Below, one piece after another: positions 15,347 to 23,932 of a stretch of 39,839 nucleotides of DNA. Under the pieces are notes generated by a model. It ran no database searches. It was not told the DNA's origin and worked only from the letters and a program-made list of their open reading frames with translations. Source of the stretch: Sulfurimonas sp. (GTDB lineage: Bacteria > Campylobacterota > Campylobacteria > Campylobacterales > Sulfurimonadaceae); assembly GCA_027448805.1 (NCBI GenBank), contig DAIDMU010000117.1, forward strand, positions 1-39,839, written 5' to 3'. Numbering within the stretch: the stretch's first letter is position 1; each line of letters starts with the position of its first letter. The translations under genes and the position numbers were made by a program.

Positions 15347-16600
15347 GTGAGTAATAATCATTTTTTTATATTAAAAATCGCAGCAGCTTTAGTATTGACT
15401 GGGAGTGCTGTTTTCGCTGCAAAGGCTACCACAGAGAGTGCTAAAGCGGCCGCGCCTGTTGCTGCTGTTGCTAAAAGTACAAAAGATGCGCCTCTGAGCG
15501 ATGCTCAAAAGTTTTATGGAACTGAGCTTAAATCATCAAAAAAAGTTGTGCATCCGCCGTATGAATGGGGTGACTGTACAGTTTGTCATAAAGATGCAAA
15601 GGGAGAGAAAGGTCTGATTATGGACCCTCCTGAGTTGTGCGCTATGTGCCATGAAGCTAAAGATACCAAGAAGTTTATCCACGGACCGGTTGCTGCGGGA
15701 GCATGTACAACATGCCACAATCCACACGAATCTGACAATGCGAAGCTTTTGGTGGCATCAAGCATAAACGAGCTTTGTGTATCTTGTCATCAGGACAAGG
15801 ATGCGTTTTTACGTAAAACTACACATATTCACCCTCCTGTAAAAGATCAGTGTACAAACTGTCATGATCCGCATACAGAAAACCACCTGTTTCAGTTAAA
15901 AGCTGACGGTAAAAAAGATTTGTGTGTTATGTGTCACGTTGAGAAAGAGGTTTGGACAAAAACAGTGACAGATAAGCACGGTGCGCTAAACAGACCAAGA
16001 AAGTGTCTTGAGTGCCATGACCCGCACGGTTCTGAAAATCCTAAGTTTTTGATTAAAGATACTTCAAAAGAGTTGTGTTTGACATGTCACAGCCAGCCTG
16101 TAACAACGGATGAGACAGGTGAGAAACTTGCAGACATAGGAAAACATCTTGAAAATAATCCGGATTGGCACGGTCCGATTCTCTGGGGTGACTGTGCGGC
16201 ATGCCACAATCCGCATGGTTCAAACAACCTAAGAATGTTAAACAAACCGTTCCCGAGAACTTTCTATGAAGCGTTTGATGAAAATAACTATATCTGTTTC
16301 CAGTGCCATGAGAAAGAGAAAATTATGGATCAAAATACGACAACCGCGACTAACTTTAGAAACGGAAGTGTAAATATGCACTTTATACATGTTAATAAAG
16401 AGAAAGGGCGTTCATGCCGTGCATGTCATGATTTCCACGGTACGAAAGAGTATCCGCACCACTTAAGGGCAAAAACGCAGTTCGGCAAGATTAACTTCCC
16501 GATTCGTTTTATAGAAGCTGAAAACGGCGGTTCATGCGCTCCGGCGTGTCACGCTCGTCGTCACTATGACAAAGTAACACCAAAAGTCAACCTTAAGTAG
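15347..16600 (+). CDS. Multihaem cytochrome c, doubled-CXXCH type (11 CXXCH + 1 CX3CH)
   Basis: 417 aa exported cytochrome. Signal peptide about residues 1-24 (ending AVFAA), then an Ala-rich linker to about 48. Eleven CXXCH haem sites begin at about C77, C98, C120, C144, C169, C193, C220, C244, C283, C317 and C357. Many are followed by NPH or DPH, the paired-CXXCH pattern where one His serves a neighbouring haem. The C-terminus adds CAPACH (C397-H402), a CX3CH spacing. A D-Q-N-T-T glycosylation-type sequon lies at N330. Start is GTG at 15347 with AAGGAG eight bases before it. The last 100 residues are clearly homologous to the end of the next protein. Terminal electron partner unknown; periplasmic or surface electron transfer is likely. 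Confidence 0.88.
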   Translation: MSNNHFFILKIAAALVLTGSAVFAAKATTESAKAAAPVAAVAKSTKDAPLSDAQKFYGTELKSSKKVVHPPYEWGDCTVCHKDAKGEKGLIMDPPELCAMCHEAKDTKKFIHGPVAAGACTTCHNPHESDNAKLLVASSINELCVSCHQDKDAFLRKTTHIHPPVKDQCTNCHDPHTENHLFQLKADGKKDLCVMCHVEKEVWTKTVTDKHGALNRPRKCLECHDPHGSENPKFLIKDTSKELCLTCHSQPVTTDETGEKLADIGKHLENNPDWHGPILWGDCAACHNPHGSNNLRMLNKPFPRTFYEAFDENNYICFQCHEKEKIMDQNTTTATNFRNGSVNMHFIHVNKEKGRSCRACHDFHGTKEYPHHLRAKTQFGKINFPIRFIEAENGGSCAPACHARRHYDKVTPKVNLK

Positions 16601-18271
16601 GTGGATTTGAAACTCACATATATTTTGCTTTTGCTTGTCGCCGCTGTTTGCGGCGGCGCAAAAGAGGTCTCCCCGTCAGTTGCAATTGTTCAGCCTGAAG
16701 ATAAAAGCCGTTATGTCGGTGAAGGCAGCACTTTTGTGATTGATGCTACATTTAAAGAAGCCGACACAATTGTTATAAAACAGGATAACAACATAACTAC
16801 CACGCTTAAAGTAAAACCTGAAAAAAACACATACTGCAAAACCATCAAACTCAAAGCCGGAGTAAATATGGTATCTGTTAGTTTATACAAAGACGCAAAG
16901 CTGGTAAACAAAAGTGACAGAGAGCTCTATTTTCTCTCAGAGCTATTTGAGGGCGTTAATGAAGAGGATGCGGAGAATTATAAACTAAGATTTTTTCATA
17001 AAGACGAAAAAGAGAAAAAGTGCACCTCCTGTCATAATATGAAGTCAAATATCCCGACAAACAATGAAGCGCTTGAAGATGTGACTAAAACAACATGCTA
17101 TGCGTGCCATGGCGGTATGATAAATACCAAAAATACACATGCTCCTGCTGCAAACTGGCTCTGCACCGACTGTCACAACGGCAATTTTGGCGAGTACAAT
17201 ATGCAGGACAAAGGCGCTTCAAAGTATCTTGTTGCCGATCCGGTTGCAAAAACATGCGGAAGCTGTCACGACACAGTTGATGGGTGGCAAAACAGCAAGT
17301 TTGGACACGGGCCTGTAAATGACGGAAGATGTGAGAGATGTCATGACCCCCATCAGTCAAACGTCAAGATGCTGCTAAAAACTGACTCTATAAATGAGCT
17401 CTGTATGAAATGCCACGATAGAAAAAGTACATTTGGCTCAAAAGCAAAAAAACTTTTTGTAGATATGAGTTTAGAGGTAAAACATAAGGCAATTGTAGAG
17501 AAGAGCTGTCTGGAGTGCCATGAGGCACACACGGCAAACCATAAATCACTTCTTAAGCTTGATGCAAAAATGGATCTCTGTTTAAATTGTCATGATGATG
17601 AGAAGGAGAAAATAACGCACTCCAAGTTTAAGCACGGCGGTGTAAATACCAGTCAAAAACGCTGTCTGGAGTGTCATGACCCGCATGCGACGAAAAATAA
17701 AAAACTGTTAAAAAAAGAGCCGGTCGCAACATGCCTGAACTGCCATGACAAAGAGGTTAGGTCTGATGAGGACGGCGGAATGCTTATGAATATGAAAAAA
17801 CATTTTGATGAGAATCCAAATTGGCATAAACCGATAAAAGACCCTAAAAAAGGGTGTTCGGCTTGTCATGATCCGCACGGTTCAGATAATTTCAGTATCT
17901 TGAGAAAGTCATTTACCAAGAATTTTTATGCAAATTTAGAAAATAAAGATTTCTTCTGTTTTGAGTGCCACAGCGAGAAAAAAATAACTAAGCAGTTTAT
18001 AAAATCAAATGAGCATAATATTACCTCTTTCCGTGACGGAGAGGTAAACCTGCATCACTTGCATGTAAACGACAGAAAAGGGCGTTCTTGCAGAGCTTGT
18101 CATGATGAGCATGCTTCTAAGTATTCGCACCTGATTCGTGACTATACAGATTTTAACGGGGTGAAATTTCCTCTTAGATTTGTTGAAACTCCGGAGGGAG
18201 GCTCTTGTGCTCCGGCTTGTCATAAAGAGTTTGCTTACGACCGTGTAAATCCAAAAGGAATCGGTAAGTGA
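16601..18271 (+). CDS. Multihaem cytochrome c with Ig-like N-terminal region (13 CXXCH + 1 CX3CH)
   Basis: 556 aa. Signal sequence at about residues 4-20, a strand-rich region at about 25-115 that looks like an Ig/cadherin-type fold (AIVQPEDKSRYVGEG ... YCKTIKLKAGVNMVSVSLYK), then thirteen CXXCH motifs from C141 to C497 and a final CAPACH at C536-H541. The first third of the haem region matches the two following proteins (HAPAANWLCTDCHN), and the last third matches the preceding one (FRDGEVNLHHLHV, KGRSCRACH, EGGSCAPACH). GTG at 16601 directly follows the upstream stop; a TTG at 16607 is also possible. Cys17 in the signal is preceded by A-A-V, a poor lipobox. Sequons at N64 and N473. Confidence 0.88.
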   Translation: MDLKLTYILLLLVAAVCGGAKEVSPSVAIVQPEDKSRYVGEGSTFVIDATFKEADTIVIKQDNNITTTLKVKPEKNTYCKTIKLKAGVNMVSVSLYKDAKLVNKSDRELYFLSELFEGVNEEDAENYKLRFFHKDEKEKKCTSCHNMKSNIPTNNEALEDVTKTTCYACHGGMINTKNTHAPAANWLCTDCHNGNFGEYNMQDKGASKYLVADPVAKTCGSCHDTVDGWQNSKFGHGPVNDGRCERCHDPHQSNVKMLLKTDSINELCMKCHDRKSTFGSKAKKLFVDMSLEVKHKAIVEKSCLECHEAHTANHKSLLKLDAKMDLCLNCHDDEKEKITHSKFKHGGVNTSQKRCLECHDPHATKNKKLLKKEPVATCLNCHDKEVRSDEDGGMLMNMKKHFDENPNWHKPIKDPKKGCSACHDPHGSDNFSILRKSFTKNFYANLENKDFFCFECHSEKKITKQFIKSNEHNITSFRDGEVNLHHLHVNDRKGRSCRACHDEHASKYSHLIRDYTDFNGVKFPLRFVETPEGGSCAPACHKEFAYDRVNPKGIGK

Positions 18272-19197
18272 AACTCTTAAGATTATGCCTAAGAGTTGCT
18301 CTGCTTTTATGTGTGAGTACTCTTGGCATATCTGCAGATGAGAAGTCCATAGAGGTAATTGCACCGATGGAGAACCATCTTCAAAGCGAATTGACTCTAA
18401 ATGTTGTAGCAAAGATAGATAAAAAGAGCGTTGATGCGCTTAAGATAACTACTGCTTTGGAACAAATAAACATAGATATAAAGAGCCAAAGAGAGACTGA
18501 ATGCAAAAATATCTCACTTAGGCTTGGCGAAAACAGGGTAGTCATCCGAGCCTATAAAAACGGTGTTTTGGTTGATGAAAAAACAAGAGATGTTTATGTC
18601 TCCTCACAGCTCTACCATCAGTTTAAATATCCGCCGCAAAAGTACGGTAAAAATTATTTTCACACTGACACAAATGAAAAAAGTTGTGCAGAGTGTCACG
18701 ATATGAGAGTTAATGAAATAGAGGGAGTGGCATTTGTCGATGTTACAAAATCGAACTGCTATGGTTGCCATAAAAATATTACCAAAGAGAAGTATGCTCA
18801 TGCTCCGGCCGCCAACTGGCTCTGCACAGGCTGTCACAACAAAAAAAATCAATCCAAATATATCGCACCCGAGCCTGTAAACCAATCATGTCTCGAGTGT
18901 CATGAAGAGAACAAAGAGCTCTGGAGCAGCGCAAAATATACTCACGAGCCTCTGGATTCAGGAGATTGCAACAGATGCCATAATCCGCACTCAAGCCCGC
19001 ACAAAATGTTTATACGAAAACCTGTCAATGAAATATGTATGGGATGTCATAAAGATAAAGATATTCAAACGCAGCAGATTAAAAATTCTGCATGTTCTGG
19101 AAACAGCAACGGAGAATTATGTACAAATTGTCATACGCCTCATGCTTCAAATCAGCCATTTTTTCTTAAAAAAACAGCCAAAAAGGCGGTAAAATGA
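18268..19197 (+). CDS. Heptahaem cytochrome c with Ig-like N-terminal region
   Basis: 309 aa. Signal peptide about residues 1-23 (ending GISADE), strand-rich Ig-like region about 25-115 (SIEVIAPMENHL ... SLRLGENRVVIRAYK), then seven CXXCH motifs: CAECH, CYGCH, CTGCH, CLECH, CNRCH, CMGCH and CTNCH. It is a shorter paralogue of the next gene; both share YPPQKY(A/G)KNYFH before the first haem and HAP--NWLCT-CHN at the third. No CX3CH terminal domain. The GTG start overlaps the upstream TGA (GTGA) and its own stop overlaps the next ATG by 4 bp, so all four multihaem proteins are translationally linked. Confidence 0.87.
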   Translation: MKLLRLCLRVALLLCVSTLGISADEKSIEVIAPMENHLQSELTLNVVAKIDKKSVDALKITTALEQINIDIKSQRETECKNISLRLGENRVVIRAYKNGVLVDEKTRDVYVSSQLYHQFKYPPQKYGKNYFHTDTNEKSCAECHDMRVNEIEGVAFVDVTKSNCYGCHKNITKEKYAHAPAANWLCTGCHNKKNQSKYIAPEPVNQSCLECHEENKELWSSAKYTHEPLDSGDCNRCHNPHSSPHKMFIRKPVNEICMGCHKDKDIQTQQIKNSACSGNSNGELCTNCHTPHASNQPFFLKKTAKKAVK

Positions 19198-20204
19198 AAA
19201 GTTGCATGTACATAAAAATTGCTCTCTTTAGTGTACTTTTTTCCATTGCGCTTTTTGCTCAGGAGAGAGCGGCGTTTATGGTTGTAAATCCGCCGCTTGC
19301 GCAGATTGGCCAAGAGAGCATCGCCTCATTTGTGGTTGAGGCGGACAGTGCTTCTGTTGACTCCGTCGTAATACTCAGCGATGCAAATGAGACATTCACA
19401 ATTGAGGTCAATCCAAAACGCTCTCACTACTGCAAAAGCATAAATCTTCATTTTGGCCAAAACAGCATCAAGGTAGTCGGATATAAAAAAGGCGCGGTTG
19501 TAAAAGAGGAGATGAGAGATATTTTTTTGGTATCAAAGGTTGATAAAGAGCATAGATATCCGCCGCAGAAATATGCCAAAAACTATTTTCACGATGAGAA
19601 AAATGAGAAAATTTGCTCAAAGTGTCATGACATGAGTGTTAATGAAGTAAAGGGTGTAGCGTTTGTAGATATTAAAAAATCCAACTGTTACGAGTGCCAT
19701 AAAAATATCAACAATGAGAAGCACTCTCACGCCCCTTCAATTAACTGGCTCTGCACATCCTGCCACAACGGCAAAGTCGGCATCTATAATCAAGCAGATG
19801 AAAACAGAACTAAATACAGCGTTCCTGACCCCATTGGAGATGTTTGCTTCTCGTGCCATAAAAAAAATCAAGAGCAGTGGAGCGCAAAACGTTTTCACCA
19901 TGAACCGGCAGAGTCGGGACGCTGTAACAAGTGCCATAATTCGCACTCATCACAAAGCGAATTTTATCTAAGAAAAGCGGCATGGGAACTCTGCACAACC
20001 TGCCATAAAGACAAGATTGAGGGAGCGCACGTCGTTAAAACTTTCGGAAGAGCGGCACATCCTACTCATAATGTAAAAGACCCATCTAGGCATGGAAAGG
20101 ATCTTAGCTGTATAAGCTGCCACAATCCGCATGTCTCAAATGCCCCTTCTCTTTTGCAGAGCGAAACCGTAATGGGGCTCTGTTCTCGCTGTCATAAAAA
20201 GTAG
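19194..20204 (+). CDS. Octahaem cytochrome c with Ig-like N-terminal region
   Basis: 336 aa. Signal peptide about residues 1-22 (ending IALFAQ), strand-rich N-terminal region about 25-115 (FMVVNPPLAQIGQ ... NLHFGQNSIKVVGYKKG), then eight CXXCH motifs: CSKCH, CYECH, CTSCH, CFSCH, CNKCH, CTTCH, CISCH and CSRCH. It is a close paralogue of the preceding heptahaem protein with one extra haem pair region. Glycosylation-type sequons lie at N65 (DANET) and N204 (DENRT). Last gene of the operon; a 75-bp gap follows with an alaS promoter. No quinol dehydrogenase (NapC/NrfH-like) or porin-type partner is encoded next to it. Confidence 0.87.
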   Translation: MKSCMYIKIALFSVLFSIALFAQERAAFMVVNPPLAQIGQESIASFVVEADSASVDSVVILSDANETFTIEVNPKRSHYCKSINLHFGQNSIKVVGYKKGAVVKEEMRDIFLVSKVDKEHRYPPQKYAKNYFHDEKNEKICSKCHDMSVNEVKGVAFVDIKKSNCYECHKNINNEKHSHAPSINWLCTSCHNGKVGIYNQADENRTKYSVPDPIGDVCFSCHKKNQEQWSAKRFHHEPAESGRCNKCHNSHSSQSEFYLRKAAWELCTTCHKDKIEGAHVVKTFGRAAHPTHNVKDPSRHGKDLSCISCHNPHVSNAPSLLQSETVMGLCSRCHKK

Positions 20205-20209
20205 GCGTA

Positions 20210-20232
20210 TGTCAAGTTAAAGAGTATTGACA
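20210..20232. repeat. Inverted repeat TGTCAA-N11-TTGACA upstream of alaS
   Basis: Six-base perfect arms separated by 11 bases, just after the cytochrome operon and just before the alaS -10. It could be an operator. It is short and AT-rich, so it may be chance. Confidence 0.25.
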
Positions 20233-20244
20233 CTATATTTTGGG

Positions 20245-20250
20245 TATAAT
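20245..20250 (+). promoter_or_regulatory. Putative -10 box for alaS
   Basis: TTTTGGGTATAATCGC with TATAAT as hexamer, about 30 bases before the alaS ATG. An upstream TTGACA is only 12 bases away, too close to act as its -35. Confidence 0.5.
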
Positions 20251-20279
20251 CGCACAATTTTATAGCAAGAGACAGATGT

Positions 20280-22829
20280 ATGGATATTAGAGAAGAATTT
20301 TTAAGATTTTTTGAATCAAAAAACCACGATAGAGTTGCCAGTGCGCCGCTTGTTCCAGACGATGCAACGCTGCTGTTTAACAATGCCGGCATGGTGCCTT
20401 TTAAGTCTATTTTTACTGGCGAGATTCCTGTTCCTCAAAACCCGCGCGCTACTTCGTGTCAGACTTGTATCCGTGCTGGCGGAAAGCATAACGACTTGGA
20501 AAATGTCGGCTACACTGCAAGACACCACACTTTTTTTGAGATGCTGGGCAACTTTAGCTTCGGCAACTACTTCAAAGAGGATGCTATTGATTATGCTTGG
20601 GAGTTTATAACCGAGGTTTTAAAATTTCCAAAAGATAAACTTTGGGTTACTGTTCATGAGAGCGATGATGAGGCTGAAGCGCTATGGCAAAAACATGTAA
20701 GCATTGAGCGCATTATGCGTCTGGGTGACAAAGACAACTTCTGGCAGATGGGCGACACAGGACCGTGCGGACCGTGCAGCGAGATATTTTTCGATCAAGG
20801 CGAAGAGAGTTTTAGCGGACCTGAAGACTATATGGGCGGAGACGGCGACAGATTTTTAGAGATTTGGAATCTTGTATTTATGCAGTATGAGAGAAGCAGT
20901 GACGGCAAACTTACACCGCTTCCAAAACCGTCAATCGACACGGGAATGGGGCTTGAGCGTGTTGTTGCAATCAGCGAGGGTGTTACAAGCAACTACTCAT
21001 CATCTCTTTTTATGCCAATTATCAAAAAAGTAGAAACGCTTATAGGGAAGGAGTATGTTTATGCTAGCGGTGCATCTTACCGTGTTATAGCAGACCACAT
21101 AAGAACAGTTCTTTTTCTGCTTGCTCAGGGCGTAAACTTCTCAAATGAGGGGCGCGGCTATGTTCTTCGTCGTATCTTAAGAAGAGCTGTTAGACACGGA
21201 TATCTGCTTGGATTTAGCGAGCCTTTTATGTACAAACTTGTTGATACTGTAATCGAGATAATGGGCAAAGAGTATGACTACTTGGCAGCTAAAGCCAATG
21301 CGGTTAAAGAGCAGATAGAGTTAGAAGAGGCGAGATTTTTCAAAACTATCGCATCCGGAATTGAGCTTTTTAACGAAGAACTCAAAAATACAAAAAGTAT
21401 TTTCAGCGGAGAGGTTGCTTTTAAACTATACGACACTTTCGGCTTCCCGCTTGATTTGACGGAAGATATGTTAAGAGAGAAAGACTTAAAACTTGACTCT
21501 GCTAAATTTGAAGAGCTGATGAGCGAGCAGCGCACTCGTGCAAAAGCTGCTTGGAAGGGTAGCGGAGATGACGCGGTTCACGGAGATTTTAAAGAGCTTT
21601 TAGAGAAGTTCGGCGAGAACGATTTTGTAGGCTATGAGAGCACAAAACATAAAAGCAAGGTTTTGGCACTCTTGGATGAGAGCTATCATCATGCAGATAA
21701 GCTCTCCTCAGGCTCAAAAGGGTGGGTATTTTTGGATGCCACTCCTTTTTATGCCCAAAGCGGTGGGCAGTGCGGTGATAGCGGAGAGCTTGCAGGCTTT
21801 GCAAAAGTAGAAGATACAAAGAAGTTTTTTGGACTAAATCTATCCCAAATTTCAGTTTCTAAAGAGTTAAAAGTCGGCGATGAGGTTGAGGCTGTTGTTG
21901 ATATCTCAAGAAATGAGATAACAAAACATCACTCTGCTACACACTTGCTTCACGGGGTGCTTTTTGATGTTTTGGGAGACCATATCTCTCAAGCGGGCTC
22001 ACTTGTAGAAGCAGACAGACTTAGATTTGACTTCTCTCATCCAAAAGCACTTTCTCATGCGGAACTGGTTGAGATTGAGACTAGAGTAAACAACAAGATA
22101 ATGCTTGGAATAAGCGGTAAAACAGAGGTTATGAGCATAGAAGCGGCTAAAAAGTCAGGTGCAAAAGCTCAGTTTGGCGAGAAGTACGGCGATGAGGTTC
22201 GCGTTGTGAGTTTTGGCGATGCAAGTGTCGAGTTTTGCGGCGGCGTGCATGTAAACAACACGGCAGTTATCGGTTCGTTTATCATCACAAAAGAGAGTGG
22301 TGTAAGTGCAGGTGTTAGGCGTATAGAGGCGGTTTGCGGACATGCGGCTTATGAACATTTTACCCAGCAGAGAGTGCTGATAAAAGAGATTGAGTCAGAG
22401 GTTAAAAATCTTGATGTAATGGCTGGCATTGCAAGACTTAAATCAAACGTTGCCGAGCTTAAAAAAGAGCGTCATGATGCTCAAAACAGCATAAAAGCAG
22501 AGATGAAAGTAGAGCAGATAAACGGCATTAGTGTTGTTGTGGATGAGCTTGCAAACGGCGATATCAAAGAGAAGATAGATGAGCTTAAAAACCAAAACGA
22601 GAGACTCTGCGCAATTCTATTTCAGGTAAAAGATGACAAAGTGTTGATGGCTGCGGGTGTAAAAAATGCCGACGCAAAAGCGGGTGATTGGATAAAACAC
22701 ATTGCTCCTCTTCTTGGCGGAGGCGGCGGCGGACGCCCTGACTTTGCGCAAGCAGGCGGAAAAGATATAACCAAGCTGCAAGAAGCAAAAACCGAAGCGA
22801 TGAAATATATAAGAGAGGTTCTCTCTTAA
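20280..22829 (+). CDS. alaS: Alanine--tRNA ligase
   Basis: 849 aa, full-length AlaRS. The class II catalytic core is at residues 1-230 ([54 protein letters not shown]). The tRNA-recognition helical domain spans about 240-450. The editing domain has the zinc motif HHSATHLLH near 545 and CGGVHV near 655, which clears mischarged Ser/Gly. The C-Ala region contains [15 protein letters not shown] near residue 815. ATG at 20280 fits the usual [14 protein letters not shown] start. It overlaps the following membrane-protein gene by one base (TAATG). From memory alaS-maf-PBP order is also found in C. jejuni. Confidence 0.98.
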   Translation: MDIREEFLRFFESKNHDRVASAPLVPDDATLLFNNAGMVPFKSIFTGEIPVPQNPRATSCQTCIRAGGKHNDLENVGYTARHHTFFEMLGNFSFGNYFKEDAIDYAWEFITEVLKFPKDKLWVTVHESDDEAEALWQKHVSIERIMRLGDKDNFWQMGDTGPCGPCSEIFFDQGEESFSGPEDYMGGDGDRFLEIWNLVFMQYERSSDGKLTPLPKPSIDTGMGLERVVAISEGVTSNYSSSLFMPIIKKVETLIGKEYVYASGASYRVIADHIRTVLFLLAQGVNFSNEGRGYVLRRILRRAVRHGYLLGFSEPFMYKLVDTVIEIMGKEYDYLAAKANAVKEQIELEEARFFKTIASGIELFNEELKNTKSIFSGEVAFKLYDTFGFPLDLTEDMLREKDLKLDSAKFEELMSEQRTRAKAAWKGSGDDAVHGDFKELLEKFGENDFVGYESTKHKSKVLALLDESYHHADKLSSGSKGWVFLDATPFYAQSGGQCGDSGELAGFAKVEDTKKFFGLNLSQISVSKELKVGDEVEAVVDISRNEITKHHSATHLLHGVLFDVLGDHISQAGSLVEADRLRFDFSHPKALSHAELVEIETRVNNKIMLGISGKTEVMSIEAAKKSGAKAQFGEKYGDEVRVVSFGDASVEFCGGVHVNNTAVIGSFIITKESGVSAGVRRIEAVCGHAAYEHFTQQRVLIKEIESEVKNLDVMAGIARLKSNVAELKKERHDAQNSIKAEMKVEQINGISVVVDELANGDIKEKIDELKNQNERLCAILFQVKDDKVLMAAGVKNADAKAGDWIKHIAPLLGGGGGGRPDFAQAGGKDITKLQEAKTEAMKYIREVLS

Positions 22830-23311
22830 TGCAGGAGATTTTCTTAGAGTATAAAACGTTCATAGTTTTTCTGCATGTAATAAGTGCGGTTGTCTGGGTT
22901 GGCGGTATGATTGCTATGCGTTACGCGGCACACTACTCGTTTTTAGAGATTGAATCACCTCAAAAGAGACTAGAGCGCATCGCGCAAGCGCTTAAGCGAT
23001 TGTTTGCAATAGTTCTTCCGTTTGTAATTATTTTAATTGTTACAGCGGTTTTTATGATAAAAGGGTATGGGCTGAGCCAGAGCGATTTTAGTCCTTTTTC
23101 TCACGCAAAAGAAGGCATCTGGACTATCATGTTTATCAATTTGATGGTTATGATTTTTAGAAGAAACAGAGGCGAGAGATTTTTAAACGAGGGCAATATG
23201 GTCGGTGCAAAGAATCAGCTTGAGCTTATCGGAAAATATATGGTTCCTTTAAATATTATTCTTGGCATTACAGCTATATTAATAGGAACTTATCTCTCAA
23301 GCACTCTCTGA
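22829..23311 (+). CDS. Four-helix membrane protein, CopD-like
   Basis: 160 aa with four predicted helices at about residues 10-32, 54-77, 91-109 and 136-155. The first has HVISAVVWVGGMIAMRYAAH, the pattern of CopD-like/DUF2269-type membrane proteins, in which a His in helix 1 may bind haem or metal. I cannot assign a specific function. It starts on the last base of the alaS stop and its own stop overlaps the maf ATG (TGATG), so it is translated as part of the alaS-maf run. Confidence 0.7.
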   Translation: MQEIFLEYKTFIVFLHVISAVVWVGGMIAMRYAAHYSFLEIESPQKRLERIAQALKRLFAIVLPFVIILIVTAVFMIKGYGLSQSDFSPFSHAKEGIWTIMFINLMVMIFRRNRGERFLNEGNMVGAKNQLELIGKYMVPLNIILGITAILIGTYLSSTL

Positions 23312-23877
23312 TGATAAGGCTTGCTTCCTCTTCTGTGACACGTGCCGCACTTCTTAGGGAGGCGGGAATTGCGTTTATCCAAGAGAGTGTTGATTTTGAC
23401 GAGGAGAGTGTAGTCGCAACATCCCCAAAAAACTTTGTATATCTTGCCACTGTTGGAAAGTTTGAGGCAAATATAAAGGCTTTTGGATATGAAGATTATC
23501 CGCTTTTGGTTGCAGATACGGTAGTTGCTGCGCATGGAAAAATACTCAGAAAAGCAAAGAGTGTGGAGGACGCAAGAGATATTCTTCTTTTGCAAAGCGG
23601 CAGTGTTGTTAGCATAATAACAAGTATGATTTTTCAATCAAGGAAAATGAAGATAATTGATATCTCAAAAACCGACTACATCTTTAAAAAGTTTGATTTG
23701 TCTGATATGCAGAGCTATCTTGCAAGTGATGAGTGGCGTGGAAAAGCAGGAGCTTGCATGGTTGAGGGATTTTGCAAAAAGTATATAAAAGAGGTAAAAG
23801 GCTTTGAGAGCACGGCTATGGGGCTTAATACAGATTTATTAAAAACATATCTTTTAAACAAAGAAAATAATTGGTAG
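23311..23877 (+). CDS. maf: Maf-family nucleoside triphosphate pyrophosphatase
   Basis: 188 aa. N-terminal motif RLASSSVTRAALLREAGI corresponds to the Maf substrate loop (usually ASxSPRR; here V-T-R), then DFDEESV, LLVADTVVAAHGKIL near residue 66 with the catalytic Asp, and the C-terminal YLASDEWRGKAGACMVEGF near 130. Maf proteins hydrolyse non-canonical or ordinary nucleoside triphosphates and affect septum formation in some bacteria. The missing SPRR proline/arginine makes the substrate class hard to predict. It overlaps the upstream gene by one base; a GGDEF gene follows. Confidence 0.85.
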   Translation: MIRLASSSVTRAALLREAGIAFIQESVDFDEESVVATSPKNFVYLATVGKFEANIKAFGYEDYPLLVADTVVAAHGKILRKAKSVEDARDILLLQSGSVVSIITSMIFQSRKMKIIDISKTDYIFKKFDLSDMQSYLASDEWRGKAGACMVEGFCKKYIKEVKGFESTAMGLNTDLLKTYLLNKENNW

Positions 23878-23932
23878 AATATATCAAAGCAGAGGGGTTA
23901 ATATTTTAAAAATAGACAGATTATATTTAGTC

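Noticed and set aside
17085-17360. Cysteine-rich reading frames antisense or out of frame within the cytochrome genes
   Set aside because: They arise from repeated CXXCH codons in the true frame; no ribosome sites, signal peptides or family motifs.
14941-20204. The cytochrome operon as a known nitrite, hydroxylamine or tetrathionate reductase
   Set aside because: No CXXCK/lysine-ligated catalytic haem, no NrfA/HAO/OTR-type motif and no dedicated quinol dehydrogenase are visible; the paired-CXXCH pattern fits electron carriers.
20227-20250. TTGACA followed by TATAAT as a consensus sigma-70 promoter for alaS
   Set aside because: The spacer is only 12 bases instead of about 17, so TTGACA cannot be the -35. 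I keep only the -10 box and list the inverted repeat separately.
23606-23612. Additional TGTTAGC inside maf as a regulator site
   Set aside because: A single copy without an 11-bp partner; a 7-mer is expected by chance several times in 40 kb.
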